A DNA stretch of 64,000 bases from Rapana venosa (taxonomy: Eukaryota > Mollusca > Gastropoda > Neogastropoda > Muricidae): contig CM054138.1 in the NCBI GenBank assembly GCA_028751875.1, forward strand, positions 36,628,748 to 36,692,747, given 5' to 3'. Shown one piece after another: positions 43,104 to 55,915 of the stretch; position 1 is the first letter of the stretch, and the number at the start of each line of letters is the position of its first letter. The notes beneath the pieces are model-generated. The model saw only the letters and a list, made by a program, of their open reading frames with translations. It was not told the DNA's origin and searched no databases. The translations under genes were made by a program, and so were the position numbers.

Positions 43104-46100
43104 GCATTCCAGGAAAGAATCTTTGAAGGGTGTGCCGTCAGTGAATAATCAGCAAAAAGGGGCGGTTACCGTTTTGGTATAAAATTTTTGCCCCTTTCTT
43201 AAAAAAGAAATTTGGGAAAGCCCGCAAGTAATTTTTTAGAAAATTGTTTAATGTGTTTTGGGGAAAGGCAGTAATAATTTTTAAATAAAATTTTGATCAC
43301 ATAGTTAATTGGGAAATTAGATTTTTTCTAAAAGTCACAAAAGTAAATTGTGAAAGTTTAAAAAAAAAAATGATTTTACCTAACATTCAAATTTCAAAAA
43401 GAAGGGGTGGGGTGTGTGTTGTGGGGGGGTGTTGGGGTGTGTTTGGGTTGTTTTAAAATAATGTTGGAAGAAAGTTTATTGAGAAGGGTAAAATTGGGAT
43501 TGAAAAATTTTTGAATGCTTAAAGACGGCATTCCAAAAAAAATACGGTTTAAAATTTTTCCCCAAATTTTTTGGAAAAACCAAGGGGAGTCCTTTGACAG
43601 CAATTTTTTTTCACATCCTTTGATTGTTGCAAAAAAAAAGTTTTTCTTTAAAATTTTTTTTTTCGCTCTTTTATTCTGGTTAACCCATGGTTTTAGGAAA
43701 GGCACAAATCCTCCTATTCATGGGGTACGCAACCCAAGGTTTTATGAAGCAGCAAGTCCTTTTTTAAACATAAGGAAAAACCCGGGAAAAAAAACCCCCT
43801 GACCAAAATTTAAACAAAGGAGGTACGGACTAATTTCCTTTTCCCTTTGTTGTGGGGGGAAGTGACCCCTGGGTTTTTTTGGAAGAAACAAAAAACCCGA
43901 ACACAAGGGTTTTTTAACCTAAAACTGTCTTTAAAGGGTCCTGTTTTTGTGAAATTTGGGGGTCTGTAAGAAGGAACATCCTTTTCCCACAAAAAGGATT
44001 GGATTGAAAGAAAAAGGGGAGCACTTCAACCAAAAAAAATAATGCCCCGTCATTGGCAGTTTCATGGATTTGATTTCCCCCTCGTTTCCCCATGTAAAAT
44101 TTACTCCCTTTAATTTTAATAAAAAAAAATATTTAAAATCTCCAGGGGGAAACTTCTCTACTGTTTAAAAACATGGGTTTGTCTGCCCTGTAATTGGTTT
44201 AAGGGGTTTATGTTCATGTGTCAATTTTCTAGATCAAATTTCCATAGGGTATGTTTTAAAAGTAACGTTTGATGTCATTGAGTTTTCAGTGGAAAATTTT
44301 GGAATTGATTTTGGGGGTTTTTGGGAAAAGGTTTTTAGACAGTTGGGCAAATTAGGGAAAATTTTTTTATTCCTTTTGGGGTTTTTTTCTTTTTGGAAAT
44401 TTGGTTTGTGGCAGTGAAAAAAAAAACTGGTCATGGAGTTTGGAAAAAAGGAACAAAAACATTTAAGGGGGATTAAGCTGTGGTGTAAAAAATGAAACGG
44501 GAAAAAGGTTTTTGAAAAGCTCCAAAAAACGTAAAATAGTTTTTTATTTTTTCTTTTTTTTATATATTTTTAAAATTTGCGTTAAGAAATTGCCCCTTAA
44601 AAATTTTGTCATTTTTGGGGGGGGGGGGAAAAGGGGAAAGGGTTTATGGGAAAAAAACTTTAAACTTTCCCAAACCTTTTTTAAAAAATCCAAAAACAAA
44701 ATTTGAAAGGGGCTTAATTTTAAAACAGGGGGTGTTTCCCCTTAAGTGAAGCAAATTTTTTTTGGTTTTTTAAAAGGGGAATATTTTCCCTTTCCTGACC
44801 CAAAAAGTGTTTGCGGGAAATTTTGTGGCCCGCAAATTTTGCAATGAAAATGGCCTTTTGGTTTAAAACAAAGAACCGGGGTCACCACGTTTTTGGGTTC
44901 ATAAAAACCCCAAAAAAGCAGGTTTTAAAAAAGTAAGAGACAAGCAATTTTGCAAGTTTTTCAAGGATTTTTTGTTTGTTTTATTTTTATATATCCCTTA
45001 AGTCCAAAAAAATGTCAAAAAATGAGGCCCGACCCCCGTCAGCTTTTGTAGCCGGGTTTAATTTTTATCTGTTACTTTCTGCAGGGGATTTTCTTTATCA
45101 CACCTTTAGCAGAAAAAGCCCCTGTTTGTTGCTACTTAAATAAGTTTGTTCTGAAAATCTGCTTCGTCCTGACCACCAGTCAATGCAGTTTGGGTTTTCC
45201 GGGCGATGACCTCCAAAAAAGCAAAGGGGGGGCTGCTGTTTTGGAAACCCGGGCAGAAAATTTTTTTTTAGTGGGGGTGCCCTTTCCCCCAGTAACCCCA
45301 CTCTCCGGCCAAGTGGGGGTTAAAAAACATCGGCGTTGGGGATGTTTTCCAAAGCCAAACGCCCCCCGGGCGCAGCACCCTAAGGACCCGGGCAGCCAAG
45401 CCTCCCAGTCAGAGATCATGTGAACATAAAGGGCTAAGCTTTTAAAGGGGGAATTCCCCTGAGTGGGGAAAAACCAAGGTCCAAAAACCTTTACCCCTTT
45501 TTTTTATTTCCCAGCCCAATTTGGTATTTTCAAGAACTTGATAAAAGCCCCGGCGTCACGGCCCAAACGCCCCGGGCCCGCGTTTTTTTTTTGTTTTGAA
45601 GGTCCAAAACCACCTAAAAAGGGGGATGGGGCAAATTAATTTTTTCTTTAAAAAGGCCCAAAAACCCAAATTTTTTTGCCCCCTCGGCCCAATTTTTTGT
45701 CGGGCCTTTCATTGTGCAATTTCCGCATTTGAAAAGGGGCTGTTAAAAATTTAAAACACAAAAATTTTTGGTTTTTTTTTAATGGCAATTTTAAAAAGTA
45801 GCAAGAAGCTAAAAAAGAATGCTATTCCCAAAAATTGGGAAAAACCTTGTTTTCATTTGTTGAAAGGGCATTTCATCCACCATGGGGGAAATTAAAATTT
45901 TTTTTGATCACAGAAAGCCGCGACGCTTTAATTTTATCTTGTCGAAAACTGATCCAATTTGCCCGAAATCCTTTTATTTTAGAAAAAAAAATTTTTAGAG
46001 GTAAAAAATTATCAGATTTTTTTGCCTTTTTTTTGACTTTTTTTTGATTTTTATTGGAATTTTAGCACCCAATTGAAGTCCCCCTTGATTTTCATTTTTT

Positions 46101-48329
46101 GTTTTTTTTTTTTGGGTTTTTGTTGCTTTTTTTAAAAAAACCGAAAAATTTGGGTCACAGCTAAAAAAAAAGAAACAAATTCCTGGAGAAAAAAAAAGGT
46201 TTGGGAGTGCGAGGTTTCCCTGAGGTGAATTTTTTTTTAAGGTTTTGGGGTGAAAAAACTGTTTTGGGAAATTTTTCGAAATGAAATCCTCGGTTGTGCA
46301 ATATTGTTGTACGTCATAAAATTTTAAAAGTGGGTATGTAATATAAATTTGCTTTTTGTTAATTTCTTTTTTTTTTTTTGTTTTGTTTAAAGTTTCCCGT
46401 TGAAGTAATGCCCCTTTGGGGAAGAAGGAAAAGGGATTTCCTTCCAAATTGCTCCTTTCCCAAGATTTTGAGAGTGGCAACCCTAAATCAAAAAAATAAA
46501 AACTGAAAAACCCCCAAAGATTATTTGGAAAAATTTTATTTTAAAAATTTTTTGAAGGTTTATCCATTTTTCATCTCAGAGTATAAATACTTTTCTTTTG
46601 CCCCGTTGGCTTTCTGCCTCTTTGCTTTTTTTAAAACCCTTTTTTAAAAAAAAAAAAAGGGGAATGTTTAAAAAAATTAAAAGGGGGATTTTTTTTCCAA
46701 TTCAAAAAAGAAAAGATGGAGAAGGCTCAACAATGGGCAAAAAAATCCTTGGGGGAAACATAACAAAAAGGAAGGAAAACTTGTATTTGATGAAATAGCT
46801 GATAGTTTGTTTTGTCAAAAGGAAAAGTACCCTTTTTTCAGGGTGGGGGGGTATTTTTCCTTTTTGGAAAAGGAAAAAGAAAGAATTTAAAGGGGTTTCC
46901 TGAAAAATTCCATGGGAAAATGTTTGTCCCTTTTCTTGTATTTCTATTAGTATTAATTTGTATGGGCATCCATTGTACAAGTGTTTATCCCAATTTTTTT
47001 TCAAAAAGTGTTTTATAGAATTTGGATAGCAACCCCTGTTTTGTTTGGGTTTTTTTTTTATGGTAACCCCTTACCCCTTTTTCAGAGGATTTTAGTTCTG
47101 GCTGAAGTGCTGGTCCAAAACTTTAGAATATACGGCCCAAAGGGTAGGGATCTTTTTCCCCGGAAAAAAAAAAGGGGGTAAAGGAAAAAGCCTGCTTTTC
47201 CCCTTTTCTGAGTAAAAGCAGCAAAAAACCCTAAGTGTGTTTAAAGCCCCCTTTAAAAATTTGGGTTTTTAGTGAGTTTTTGAAAACTTTAAAATTCCAA
47301 GCTGCCCCAAAGCATTTTGGGGTTTTGCGCCAGTAAGCATTTGCAAAAGGAATTTATAGTAAAATATTGAATTTTAGTATAACAAAAATTTAAAAAATTT
47401 CCTTTTTAAAAAAAAAAAAAAAAACTTGAAACAGTATAAAAAATGTTTAAAAAATTTTTAGTATTTTGTGTTATGCTTAAAAATTTTCAGTGGCTTTCCC
47501 CCAAAGTTTTTTTTTTGATAAAGGGAAAGGGGATTAAGTTTGCTAGTTAAATAAAGTAAAAAACCCGAATATTGTGGGATTGCATGAAATAAGAACCCAG
47601 TGTAAGTTATTGAAGAGGGTTTTGAAATTTTCGAGCAATTTGTAAAAAAGTTAACAAAAACAACAAATATTGTCCTTGGTTTACTTTTGTTCGAAAGGTT
47701 GTTTTAAGTAATGTTTAAAGTTTTTTTGGAAAAAATGTCCCCATTCTTTCCTTTTTTTGGGTTTTCTTTTTTTTTGGTTGTTTTAATTCTTTTTTTTGAA
47801 TTTTTCCCTGTACTCTCTTTCCTTTTCCCAAACAAGTTAACTGTTTTTGTAAGGATTGTTGAGGGCCCAAAAGAAAAGGGGAATGGGTAAAAAGTCTTTT
47901 AAAAAAAAAAAATTTCCCAAGGTTTTTTTTTTATTTTAAGATCTATTTCTAGTAAAGATTTGGAAAAAGGAAAGATTTAAAGAGACCAAATTTTTAAAGA
48001 GTTTCAAGGGAACAGAAAGCCCAGTGGTTTTTGAGCATTGCCCCTTACCCAAATTTGAAAGGACAAGAATTTGCCAAACCCTGAAAAACCCGTTCCCAAA
48101 GGGGGTTTAAAAATCCCCCAAAATCATACAAAAGAGACAATAAAAAGGCCCCTGTGGAAAGTTTAGAACATTTGCAGTTTTTAAAACAAGCCCCTTTTGC
48201 CCAAAATTAATTTCACTTTTATTAAACAACGTAACAATTTAAGACCAAAAGAATGAAAAATGGTAACAAAAAAAATATTTATAAAAAAAACCCTGGGATC
48301 TGGGGGGTTTAGGGAAACCCGGGAAAAAA

Positions 48330-48690
48330 AAGAAAGTGGATTGGTGGGCTTGAGGAAAAGTTTGCCTAAAAGTGAAAGTTCGGGGTTTTAAATTGAGGGT
48401 TCAATTCCCCTTTTACCGAACTTTTCCCTATCCACTAGACCCCCGAGTGGGGTTTAAAGGGCAGTTTTCCGATGAGACATAAAATGAGGATGTGCAAACA
48501 AAATTTATTGCACATGAAAAACCCCGACAGAAAAAAGGGGTTGGAAAATTTGCAGAGAAAAGACCTGGTAGCAGGGGATTTGGTTTCTGGAAAAAGATAT
48601 TTCTGAAATGGTGGGGGTTTGGACGGGATAGTGGTGTATCTGTTTTTGGGCAAAGCACTTTAAAAACTTAGTTCAACATAAAAAATACTG
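48330..48690 (+). repeat. tRNA-derived SINE of another subtype, in distorted sequence
   Basis: The head has box B-like GGGTTCAATTCCCC, and the body has CCGATGAGACATAAAATGAG and TTTATTGCACATGAAAAAC, then GGGCAAAGCACTTTAAA. The words are those of common animal SINE bodies with a CCGATGAGAC core. Confidence 0.6.
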
Positions 48691-49205
48691 ACTTTTAACT
48701 TCCTGTTAAAGATTTTTTCAAAATGAGTTAAAATGGGGAGCATGTCCTACCCCCCTTCCTTTTTATTGGGGTTTTGTTACTTTAAATTAAAACAAAATGA
48801 AATTTGAAATAATCCATTTGAAGTTCCCGAGTTAGCAATTGTTTTCCCAAAATGCTTGTTTTTCATCACACCCGGAAGGGGAGAAAACTTGGGGCACAAA
48901 CTATGGGGTAAAAGAGTTAAAAGCTGAACCCGGGTGTGAGACCCCCCAAATTTAAAGGGCCCAAACAAGTAAATAAAAGTGCACGTGACGTGTTTTATTT
49001 AGGATTTAAAAAAAAAAGGGCCCCCGGGCCCCCCAAAAAAGAAAAAAAAGAAAAGCCCCCCCCCCCCAATAAAAAGGGGGCAAGTATTTTGTTGCCCGAA
49101 ATTTAGTATTTAGTTTTTATTTTTTTTAAGGAAGAGAAAGGAACAAGAAACTTGGAGAAAGAATTTAATTTTTCACCTTTAAATTTGCACTTAATCTGTA
49201 TAGGC

Positions 49206-49300
49206 ACTTCCCGACAAAAGCAAGGGGAGAGGGGGGGGGGGGGGGGAAAAGGTGGGGGGGGGGGGGGAAAGGGGAGGGAGGGGGGAAAAGGGAAAAAGAA
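49206..49300. repeat. G-rich low-complexity stretch
   Basis: Long G runs separated by AAAA. May be genuine purine-rich DNA or an artefact, as it lies at the end of the distorted region. Confidence 0.6.
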
Positions 49301-49859
49301 GGGTCAAAAGTCAAATTTGTATTTTTCCAGAGTTGGGGAGATAGATATAGATGAGAGAGGGGGTAAAAGCCCAAAATTTATCTTTTTTTTTCCCCAGATA
49401 AAAAAAAGGGAAAAGAGAGAGACGCAGCCAGACAGAGACACCAAAAAATTTTTATTTCTTCATTCAGAGGAAAAGATCTAGGTTAGATCCCAAAAGACAA
49501 GTTAAGCCAATAAAGCTTGTCCCCCCCCCCCAAAAAAACAACATACAGAGAGAAGAGGAGGAAACGAGGGAGAGGGGATCAAAATTTTTTTAAATTTCCC
49601 CAACAGAGAGAAAGAACAGCTCCTAAAATTAAAAACCCCTATCCCAAAGTCCCCCCCCCCCCTTTCCCAAAAATTGTACTTGAGAGGGGGGTAGGAGAGG
49701 GGGGTGGGAGGGTAAATTTTTTATTTCCCCAAATTTAAAAGGTCTAGAAGGGTAAAGGTTTAAAACCCAAATTAAAGTCTTTTGGCCCCCCCCCCCCCTT
49801 TAAATTTTTTAATATTTTTTTTATAGATCATACATTGAGAGAGGAGGGGGGGGGGCGCC

Positions 49860-50400
49860 TAACTGATGGAAGTCTTTCTGATGATTTCCATCTGGTACAA
49901 CCTCCTGGTGATTGGCAGAGTTTTGCGTGATGCTTTAAGTGATGTTCTGTAATGCATCCTCCTTTAGTGAAGGCTACTGCATGCCATGATCGTCACATGT
50001 TTCCGGAGCACAAGGCAAAAACAGAGCAGGACGAGCCTACTTTAGGCCCTAGTAGGCATGAATCAGAAAATCTTGCCACCCATGGGGTAGCCTACCAACA
50101 TAATGACCACCTGGGAACTGACAAGGATGAACTACAGTTTCTGTGATTGGTGAAAAGTGAGGCTAAGCGCCAATCAGGTGCATCAATGGAGAACTTCTGA
50201 GGAAGTAGTGCTTAATTTTAGAGATTATACAAATGGCAGTTGCGACGGCGCACTGCTTGTTCAAAAACGCGCTGTCGAGGATTTTTTGGCGTCATTTAGG
50301 GCACACTTCCCACATTGTTTTGCGGCAATTTTGCAAAATATGCGGGAATCCTGCAAGGGTGCACCCTAGAATCAACACTGCAGTGACCAAAGATGAAGTT
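49860..50400. repeat. dispersed repeat, copy 2 (clean copy)
   Basis: Pairs with 896-1500: CATCCTCCTTTAGTGAAGG at 49956, GAATCAGAAAATCTTGCC, GAACTACAGTTTCTGTG, and CTAGAATCAACACTGCAG at the end. It still contains TTAA at 49935-49938, where the piggyBac-type element in copy 1 is inserted. Confidence 0.75.
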
Positions 50401-50949
50401 TTCAAACAAAAACACATCTAAGTACAAAAAGCATCATTTATTTCAGACAAATTTGGTATTATACAGTACAATAATGATGGTGGTAAACCATACATGTGAT
50501 GAATTTTATTCACTTACTACGATAGGAAGCTCCATCAGAAACTAAAAAAAAATCTGGTAGCCAGGAGTGCTACATCAGAAGAGTTCTGTTTGAGAGATAT
50601 TCACAGCATTAAAGAACATCTATCAGACATCACTTGTAACAGAGTGGTATGATGTGCTGTGAAGAGCAGCATGGGCCAGACGCTAATCTTGCAGTAAAAT
50701 AGCTTTACGCTAAGGTCAGCAGCATAGTTCTTGTACAAGGCTCTGTGGGGTAGAAGTCCTAGAGGACAAGCACTTCTGACAGTAAGCAAATTCAATCATT
50801 CCACCATATGTGAGGAGGATGAAAAAATGACCGATTTAAAGAGTTCCACAGACATCTGTCTAGGAAAACCTCACTCTGAAAACAAAACTCAAACTACTGT
50901 ATACACTTTTTTCTTTACATTTGTATGTAGCCATGCAAATCTAAACTTT
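50401..50949. other. no supported feature
   Basis: Ordinary complexity. Perhaps the decayed 5' continuation of the LINE fragment that follows, but I could not align it. Confidence 0.4.
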
Positions 50950-51320
50950 GAACACCAGATCTGAGAAAAATTCAAGCAGTAAATATGCATTGCTACAGAA
51001 GAATCTTTGGAGTCCTGGGCCACATCACAGATAACAAGCCACAGACCACATTACTATCAAGAAAAGAAAACTGAAGTAGTGTAGTCATGTCACATGATCT
51101 GGCAGCCTTTCAAACACCATCTTGCAGGGAACAGTCCTGGGAGGTAGATGATGAAATCGAGAAAGAAATGGGTGGTCAATTTGACCGAATGGACACAAAA
51201 AACTTTGTAAAGACCCAGGCATTAGCACATGACAGCCTCAAATGGTGAGAGAGCTGGTGTTTTCACCAGTACTGTGCCCCAGAACCACTCTTGGGTTAAA
51301 GGGACAAGCTGTATAGTAGT
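50950..51320 (+). mobile_element. decayed LINE 3' fragment
   Basis: Shifting frames give LGPHHRQQATDHI-like text, then SRKEN, TPSCREQS (or TILQGTV in the neighbouring frame), NRERNGWSI, and VLCPRTTLGLRDK, the order of an RTE-type C-terminus (KRKLKWYGHV, TILQGTVKG, VVPQRPxRLRD). It is strongly mutated. Confidence 0.5.
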
Positions 51321-51849
51321 AATTTATTAAGAAACAATATTGTCCCCCCACTCCCCCCCCCCCCCCCCCAAAGATATTTTTTAAAAAAACCAACCCCCCC
51401 CCAACCCTTTCATAAAAATGGAAAGGCAAAGGATATAAAAATAGCACTAAAATCAAGACTGATGTTTAAAAAATGGGAAAGACTGTTATGCTTAATAAAT
51501 CACTGACACTTATGAAAAAAATTATGATCACTTTCAAAATAGTATTACATGAAAAAAAATAGACAAAATATCCTTGAACATTCATCTAAACAGTTTTCCA
51601 AAAACTCACACATTCACACCATCAATGGTCACAGATCACTTTTTATTGTTGTATACTGCTTTCAAACACAAACCTTCGGAGCTTGTTAAAGGGAAAATAG
51701 CTTTGTTTAAAAGTCTTTAGACTTGGTCTAAGCCTGAATTTTGCCATTAATCTGGTGCAGTCATATTGCAAGATTTACTATTGCAATACAACTAAACATA
51801 CATATAAAAATTACAAAACAAAAATATCCCCAAAGTCAGAGATGATGTT

Positions 51850-52345
51850 TTTGTTTTCTGTTCCTCAGCTCTGAGGTTCACCAAAGAAGAGACTATGCAA
51901 ATTTTTACCTACCATTAAAGTAGCTGCATTCCAACTTTGGGGATGGTGTCTCAACATGACACCTGTGTGCATACACTTTTAAAAATGATGAACTCCCATT
52001 TCTACTAGGATGAAATGGCCTACTATTCTGAAAGGCAGAACAAGATTTTAACCCTAGAACACTCCAGGACAACCTCACAAATCTGCATGGCGAATCCCAG
52101 AATAATTCAGGATGACAGAAGTGGCTGTAATAGATGGTTCACTTTTGCTCTTAAGGGTCACCGCTGACTGAAGAACTATCTTCAGCACCAAGTACATTAC
52201 AGTGCTGTACATTTCAGGACTCAAGAGTCCGCACTGATGTTACCTCCTGTGCAAAAAACCCTCAAATGGGTGCCTTGGTGGTGGCTTGATCCTGAACTGT
52301 CAGATCACAAGCACAATGCGTTAACAACTAGGCTATCCTACCCCA
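51850..52345 (-). repeat. divergent SINE with attached dispersed repeat
   Basis: Left part: AAAGTAGCTGCATTCCAAC repeat. Right part: SINE words GGCCTACTATTCTGAAAGGC, CCGCACTGATGTTACCTCC and, at the edge, AACAACTAGGCTATCC for the tRNA head. Another copy of the repeat follows at 52335-52435. Confidence 0.6.
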
Positions 52346-52527
52346 AGTGGTTATCTTAATGGCGGGGGAAAAACTGTCACATGTGCAAAAATCTCACCAC
52401 TGGCGACCCTTGGAGCTCTGGTCATGGAATGAAAAAATTTAACAAACAAAAACACACTTTCCATAAGGGTTCAAAATGAAGACATCTCTTGTATCCCTTA
52501 TCAGCAGAAGGTGTAAAAACATATACA

Positions 52528-52870
52528 AAGAGACAATAGCCTAATGGGTAGAACACTGTGCTTGCAATCTGACGACCTGGGTTCAAATCCCATTCAAGGG
52601 GATTATTTTCCCTGGAGTTAACATCAGTACTGACTCCACTCCCCCTAAAAGTCCTTCGGATGATAAACCAAGATCCCATGTGCGAACGCATGCAGAACAT
52701 CTTGCGCACATGTTACTTGTTCTACTTTTCGGAAGCATAGGCCATTGTGTGCCGGTGGGAACGGATGACAAAATTAACAAAACTGCATACACACAGGGAC
52801 TGGATGTAAAAAAGCACACGAGTGCTTATTCTTTAATATAAAAGATAAAATAAAATAAAATAAATAAAAT
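52528..52870 (+). repeat. tRNA-derived SINE, nearly full length
   Basis: Head with AATAGCCTAATGGGTAGAAC (box A-like) and GGGTTCAAATCCC (box B). Body with CCTTCGGATGATAAACC. Tail of AAAATAAAATAAA. Confidence 0.88.
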
Positions 52871-53100
52871 AATAAATGAATAAATAAATATGCATCTATG
52901 TCACATCACAAACAATAAAACTGTATGTAACAAAAAGCACAGATGATGGTTTAAAGTGTTGGTTTTTAAAAAAGTTTCTTTTTTAATACACACCATTCAC
53001 AAAATGAAAAACAAAGAAAAATGAACAACACTAATGTCTTGGACAACCTTTCTCTGTAATTTTTTGATGAAATTGCTTCCTCAAGTTCCAATGCATCGTC

Positions 53101-53497
53101 TTAAAAAAAGATAGGCTTTGTCTGCAGAGCAGACTGGCTGTCAAAGCGTTTTAGGGGCTGTTGCTGGTGTGGTGGTGGTGGCTGATGTTGTGGTCCCATC
53201 CCATAACCCCCAGCCCCTCCAGGACCACGCTGATGCGGTGGCTGTTGTGGTGGTGGTGGACCTGGACGACTGTAGCTTGGCTGTGTGGGATGATCATAGC
53301 CAGCGACTCCCCTGGCTGGTCCATTTTTGTAGTCGTGGCTGACTGCTGCAGGTCCACTGTAAATGGGTCGTTCTGGGACTTCTGCAGGTCTGCGGTAATA
53401 ATCGTAACCATTGGATGGTGGGTAGGCTGTTGTACTTGGGCGAGATGGAGCAACAGGGCTGGCAGCTTCTGGAGGTGATCTCATGAGGGCAGATTTC
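53101..53497 (-). CDS. last coding exon of a Lark/RBM4-like RNA-binding protein gene
   Basis: Acceptor ATGTCTACAG at the right; the first base completes Arg from the exon at 58041. It reads KSALMRSPPEAASPVAPSRP, then Tyr/Pro/Gly-rich text (GYDYYRRPAEVPERPIYSGP, SYSRPGPPPPQQPPHQRG, GMGPQHQPPPPHQQQPLKRF), ending with TKPIFF and a stop at 53101. No RRM or zinc knuckle is in this part, so identification rests on the low-complexity tail. Nothing in the phase or splice sites is unusual. The encoded tail is probably disordered. Confidence 0.8.
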
Positions 53498-53675
53498 CTG
53501 TAGACATTCATACAAATTACGATAATTCTGTTATGCTATTCAGTCAGACCAGCAAATGTAAAATAAAATTTAGACAGTCCCAAAATAGTATTTGGATAGC
53601 AAAACTAGTTTTCAGTCTTTCCTGCTCTCAAGTAGTCTTCATCATCATCATTTATTCAATGGTTGCAATTATCCT

Positions 53676-53907
53676 TTTGATTCCAAGTGGTCAGAGCATT
53701 GCACTCGTGATATGACAGTTCAGCATTGAGTCACCATGGAGGCACCCATTTAAGGGTATTTTACCTTGGCGTTAACATCAGTACTGACCAAAAACAACAA
53801 CAAAAACCACATCAGGGCTGAATCCACTCCCCCAAAGTCCACTGGATGAGACTATCAACTGATGCCCCATACGTGAATGCACACAGAACATCTCATGTAC
53901 ACATTAA
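53676..53907 (+). repeat. SINE 5' part, target of a piggyBac-type insertion
   Basis: Head AAGTGGTCAGAGCATTGC (box A-like), body with GCGTTAACATCAGTACTGAC and GTCCACTGGATGAGACTATC, then CTCATGTACACATTAA where the element begins at the TTAA. The same family at 5461 has CACACGTTAAATCC at that site, showing the TTAA used. Confidence 0.75.
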
Positions 53908-54611
53908 CCCTGGTAGTGCTGAATAGACCGCAGCAGGGCTCAGTGCTTGCTGGCTGAATTAACATTGGCTAGAGTTGTTTTGAAGCAGGGTGGGCTCAAA
54001 CAACCCTTGATATTGATATGTAAAACTTAATTAAGTGTGTAAAACTATAAATCACTGGAAAGATTATATAAACTTCTGAATTAGTGTAATTTTATAGCAG
54101 CATATAGCGTTTATGTTAAAAAAAAAAGTATATGCACTACCAATCACTGCTGCGCTGTCAGGGCCCCGGATCAATTTTAACACGATAAGCAATGTTCTTG
54201 TGGTGCAAAAATGCCATGATTAGGTAAATACTATCTCTTATTAAATACTATCTCTTGACAGTTTTGAAAAATTAAGGAGTTTGGGTCGCTCTATCGGTCG
54301 TCACATGCTTGGAAAAGTTCAATGAAAGGATCAATGCCATCATGGCGGAATGTGCCAAGTGGTGGCTTTCTATGACGAAAATACGAAGATCACTTGATTT
54401 CCTGTGATGCAAAAGTACTCAGCAGCATATCAATTTGACTCAACAACAATAATTTCTAAGCCTCTATGCGTCAAAATAAAGTAAAACAATCTGTGACATC
54501 GAACTTACCGAGTAGTGAAGGAGTCTATCCTGCAAAACTAGCGCCGCTTGATTTGGTTGGATCATGATCAATTTTTACTTAGTTTAAAAAAAAAAAATCC
54601 ATAATCCTTAC

Positions 54612-54733
54612 CTCATCATCTCTCTCATTGTTTAATTCAACCAAATCCAGCCTCTATAACTCCTTGCTGTCAATATTGTACAAAAAGCTTGCAAAACGCT
54701 TGAAGAAATTCTGGCACAAATGCGGGCTGCCAT
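54612..54733 (-). pseudogene. remnant N-terminal exon of a piggyBac-type transposase
   Basis: The ATG at 54733 gives MAARICARISSSVLQAF. Shifted by one frame the exon ends RLDLVELNNERDDE just before a GT donor, resembling FDLFELNEEERAD in the element at 1-895. A stop lies in that frame, so it cannot be read through. Confidence 0.4.
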
Positions 54734-55500
54734 TTTTCTTGAAGATCTTGACTGGTCAAAAAAACCCCTCTAAACCAATTAAACTCTTCATTGCTTGTGT
54801 GTGTTGAACAACCTTCACCCCTTTCTGCGGCCCTACAATGGCCTTAACATTCATTGGGTCACCTTTGGAAGAGAAAGTGAGCTTTCAGTTACAATCACCT
54901 TCGTCATACCGGAATATTTCGGGATCCCCCACTGTCACGTGGTTCTTTGAAGAACTAACTCTTTGTTTTGAAAACACTCCAGTGGACGTAGAACGCTGAC
55001 TGAAATGCCAAGAGTTGGTTTCTCCTATCTCTCGTGAATCACATCCAAACAGAGCATAAGTTGACTCAGGAATCAAGTTGGACTTCTTTTATTCTACTAA
55101 ATCATTTCAAAACAATATTCATTTCCAATACAAGAGTTCGAAAACAAAAAGGGAAAAATCCTTTCCATAAACACTGTGGATCAACAGCCAAAATTCTGTG
55201 ACTACACTCACTACATATGAGCTCAATCAGTTAAAAATGACTTCTATAGTCCTCATAGCTCTCTTTCTATTTCTTCAGTTCTCTCCCCTTCTTCAGGCAA
55301 TCTCCACTTGCCTCCCCTTGGCTCTCGGCCTTTCCTACTCTCCTTCTAACCCATCTTTCTTCCTCGGACTCCCTGGACTAACTGTGGTCCCTCTCACTCT
55401 CTTGGCCTCTCCTCCCCTCCATCTGTCCGTTTCCCACGCCCTTCTCCTCTCCATCTGTCATCTCTCTCTCAGACTCTCCTCCCTCCAGCGTGATAACAGC

Positions 55501-55733
55501 CCCTTGTATATATACAGTGCCAGGGCCCCTCCTACTAGCCACTGGAAGGTTCTGGAAACTTAAGGAGGTCTCCGACCATTACCAACTACACAAACATCTC
55601 CGGCTACCGGCTACCGTGAGGCCATCTGGAAACTGTTAGAGCCTCTTAGAATACTGTAAACTACACCATTCCGGAAAAGCCTAGAACTTCATAGAATACT
55701 GTAAAATATTCTGGAAACTTCATGACCAACCAA
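55501..55733 (-). promoter_or_regulatory. TATA box and heat-shock-element-like cluster
   Basis: GAAGGTTCTGGAA (55545-55557) and TTCTGGAAACTTC (55709-55721) both fit the three-unit HSF pattern of alternating GAA and TTC at two-base spacing. TTCCGGAA (55669-55676) and GAATGTTC (55902-55909) are two-unit matches. TGTATATATACA lies at 55505-55516, about 30 bp inside the first HSE, which is a normal promoter distance for minus-strand transcription. Functional assignment is inference. Confidence 0.45.
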
Positions 55734-55915
55734 ACACATGCAAGCTAAAGGTAACAACATTTCTTAACCAAAACTATTATCTCATCATCAATGCATGCAT
55801 CATTAAGCCAAGAATGCCATTCATAGCAGTCCTAAAACTCTTCTCAATAAAAACTTAGAATCTGTTTGTAACACCCACATAGCTTAGACCGGTCATTCCC
55901 GGAATGTTCCAGGAA

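Larger units (their letters stand above)
41451..49840. other. homopolymer-distorted sequence, partly readable
   Basis: Complexity returns but runs of A, C, G and T remain strongly enriched. Three islands can still be identified: a LINE 3' end at 41470-41690, the last TRAPPC6B exon at 43074-43103, and a SINE at 48330-48690. Elsewhere (for example 43110-48320 and 48700-49830) I see nothing that can be supported. Confidence 0.75.

Noticed and set aside
53118..53478. Val/Trp-rich plus-strand ORFs
   Set aside because: Antisense of the Tyr/Pro-rich exon; the exon has matching splice phase with 58041-58424.
55198..55563. 121-residue hydrophobic plus-strand ORF
   Set aside because: CT-rich low-complexity DNA opposite the promoter-like part of a transposon; no domain.
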